The notes under the pieces are model-generated. The model did not search any database, was not told the DNA's origin, and saw nothing but the letters and a program-made list of their open reading frames with translations. This document shows, one piece after another, positions 4,639 to 6,175 of a stretch of DNA of 6,175 bases. The position numbers were made by a program, and so were the translations under genes. Within the stretch, counting starts at the first letter, position 1. The number at the start of each line of letters is the position of its first letter. Source of the stretch: Bacteroidota bacterium (GTDB lineage Bacteria > Bacteroidota > Bacteroidia > Chitinophagales > Chitinophagaceae). The DNA is taken from the NCBI GenBank assembly GCA_023391315.1, contig JAEWBD010000412.1, positions 1 through 6,175 on the forward strand, in the 5' to 3' direction.

Positions 4639-6042
4639 TCATGCATTCTGTCTTATTGCTTCAATTTCATCCGCTTCTTTTATAAGATGCTTTCCAAGCT
4701 TCTGAGCGCCCTCATCAGTAATAAGGTAATTATCTTCTATGCGAATGCCGGTAAAATTCCTGTATTGTTCAACCACATCGTAATTAATAAAATCGCGCAG
4801 TTTATTTTCAGCCTTCCAGCGATCAATTAACTCCGGTATAAAATAAAGGCCGGGCTCAACGGTTAATACAAAACCGGGCTTTAATTGTTTTGCAAGCCGC
4901 AGCGATTTCCAGCCAAACTCCGTGCTTTTTTTAAGTGTGTCTGTATAGCCAACATATTGCTCGCCGAGGTCTTCCATATCATGTACATCCAAACCCATCA
5001 TGTGCCCAACACCGCATTGAAAAAATAAAGTGTGCACGCCTGCATGCACGGCTTCTTCAGCATCTCCTTTCACAAGGCCTAACTGTTTTAAACCTTCCAG
5101 TAATTTAATACTTGCCTGCCTGTGAATTTCCCAGTACTCAATGCCAGGCTTCAATAAAGTACTTGCATGGTTTAGAGAAGCTAATACCACGTTGTATAAA
5201 TCTTTTTGCCTTGTTGTAAAAGTTTTGCCGGCAGGGAAAGTGCGGGTAAGATCGCCGGCATAATGCATTATATTTTCGGCGCCTGCATCAATTAAAACCA
5301 TATCGCCATCTTTCAACTGGTTGCCGTGATAATGATTGTGCAATGTTTGGCCATTAATAGTCAGGATGATGGGATAAGACAATCGTCCGTTATTTGCTAA
5401 CGCTATTTCTTCCACTTTTGCAGCCACTTCATATTCCATCATGCCCGGCTTTGCAAGTTGCATAGCAGCGAGATGCATATCTGCACTGATGGATACTGCA
5501 TGGTTTAATTGTTCCACTTCGCAGGCTTCCTTGCGCTCCCTTTGTGCAATAACAGATTTAATAAGTTTTAATGAAGCTGATTGAGATACTGCATGCACAT
5601 TTACGCCAAGCCATTGAGACAATTTTATTTTATTCTCTGCACGATAGGGTGGAAGTATATGTATGGTTTGATGTTTGGATTTGGCGTTTTGTATAACGGT
5701 TTCAATATTGTGATAACGTTGTGTTGATGCAATGCCAACTGCTGCTGCAAGCGCTGTTATTGAAGGCAAAGTTCCGGTCCAGATGATGTCATCCATGCTT
5801 ACATCATTACCGAATATAATTTCGTTGCCGTTGTCAATATCAATAACAGCAGCCAGCATAGGAATATCCAAACCAAAATAATAAAGGAACGTACTATCCT
5901 GCCTGAAGGGAAAACAATTATCCGCATAATTCATTGGGCTGTCTTCATTACCCAATAAAACAATAAGGCCGCCGCCCACATTTTCTGCGAGGCGTTTTCT
6001 TCTGCTGATATAAACTTCTTTCGGGAAAAGATTGTTGTTCAT
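4639..6042 (-). CDS. Aminopeptidase P family protein (M24 Xaa-Pro aminopeptidase)
   Basis: This 467-residue protein is a complete M24 metallopeptidase of the aminopeptidase P type, which removes an N-terminal residue preceding proline using two metal ions (usually Mn2+). The N-terminal creatinase/prolidase-like domain spans about 5-155 and includes FRQDSTFLYYFGLDIP (46-61). The pita-bread catalytic domain covers about 170-450. All five metal ligands are visible: Asp252 in IDAGAE, Asp264 in GDLTRTFP, His347 in GVGHMMGLDVHD, Glu396 in TVEPGLYF and Glu436 in GIRIEDNYL. His236 and His354 fit the conserved active-site histidines. There is no signal peptide, so it should be cytosolic and act in peptide turnover. 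The ATG at 6042-6040 is chosen because family sequence begins within a few residues of it. The gene lies 27 bp after the end of a same-strand gene, so cotranscription is possible. Its 3' end runs toward the dapB-like remnant. Confidence 0.95.
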   Translation of the reverse strand: MNNNLFPKEVYISRRKRLAENVGGGLIVLLGNEDSPMNYADNCFPFRQDSTFLYYFGLDIPMLAAVIDIDNGNEIIFGNDVSMDDIIWTGTLPSITALAAAVGIASTQRYHNIETVIQNAKSKHQTIHILPPYRAENKIKLSQWLGVNVHAVSQSASLKLIKSVIAQRERKEACEVEQLNHAVSISADMHLAAMQLAKPGMMEYEVAAKVEEIALANNGRLSYPIILTINGQTLHNHYHGNQLKDGDMVLIDAGAENIMHYAGDLTRTFPAGKTFTTRQKDLYNVVLASLNHASTLLKPGIEYWEIHRQASIKLLEGLKQLGLVKGDAEEAVHAGVHTLFFQCGVGHMMGLDVHDMEDLGEQYVGYTDTLKKSTEFGWKSLRLAKQLKPGFVLTVEPGLYFIPELIDRWKAENKLRDFINYDVVEQYRNFTGIRIEDNYLITDEGAQKLGKHLIKEADEIEAIRQNA

Positions 6043-6069
6043 GCCTGCAAGTTACCATCATTTCATAAC

Positions 6070-6175
6070 TCATTCCACTATCCATTCATGCACGCCGCTG
6101 GCATCGTTTTTTGGCAATTGAATCACCAATCGCAATGCTGTTGTGGTTACAGGTTTAAATTCAACTGTATTGTAC
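6070..6175 (-). CDS. C-terminal end of an unidentified gene, resembling the tail of a Bacteroidota glycoside hydrolase
   Basis: The minus strand is open from the right edge to TGA at 6072-6070, giving 34 residues. The pattern FKPVTTTALRLVIQL followed by GVHEWIVE is typical of the last strands of the beta-sandwich (F5/8 type C-like) domains that end many secreted Bacteroidota glycoside hydrolases, for example in GH127/DUF1680-type enzymes, where LRLxVQL and a final ExxV tail recur. Which family it is cannot be decided from so short a piece. It ends 27 bp before the aminopeptidase start on the same strand. Confidence 0.6.
   Translation of the reverse strand, partial: YNTVEFKPVTTTALRLVIQLPKNDASGVHEWIVE

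Overview
The window looks like a chromosomal segment from a Bacteroidota bacterium, probably close to Chitinophagaceae/Sphingobacteriia. This is inferred from the AT-rich sequence, the lack of clear Shine-Dalgarno motifs, promoter-like boxes of the TAnnTTTG type, the TLGREGSD form of the aspartate kinase motif, and an aminopeptidase P and MgtE with the lengths and motifs usual in that phylum. No rRNA, tRNA, insertion sequence, CRISPR array or phage gene is visible.

Layout from left to right: (1) 1-376, minus strand, is the N-terminal 125 residues of a dihydrofolate reductase/RibD-C family protein, cut by the window edge. (2) 377-518 is a divergent promoter region with a perfect 7-2-7 palindrome near the predicted transcription start of the next gene. 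(3) 519-1775, plus, is a monofunctional aspartate kinase whose regulatory tail looks short. (4) 1792-2172, minus, is a small SET-domain protein that converges on the kinase with a 16-bp gap. (5) 2276-3682, plus, is an MgtE magnesium transporter, divergent from the SET gene, with a recognisable promoter. (6) 3683-4640 is a poorly coding region: a palindrome-rich 354-bp spacer, an EthD-domain lipoprotein gene broken by a -1 frameshift (4037-4473), and a short frameshifted remnant resembling the start of dapB (4523-4617). (7) 4639-6042, minus, is a complete M24 aminopeptidase P with all five metal ligands. (8) 6070-6175, minus, is the last 34 codons of an upstream gene whose tail resembles the C-terminal beta-sandwich end of Bacteroidota glycoside hydrolases.

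The genes are mostly unrelated housekeeping functions (amino-acid biosynthesis, Mg2+ uptake, peptide turnover, protein methylation) in alternating orientations. They do not form one operon, and I see no convincing new multi-gene system. The parts most worth a second look are the decaying 3683-4640 interval, with its alternative-pairing palindromes, the frameshift that falls exactly on a G GGT TTT heptamer next to a stop, and the dapB-like fragment. The hairpin at the aspartate kinase transcript start is also worth checking.
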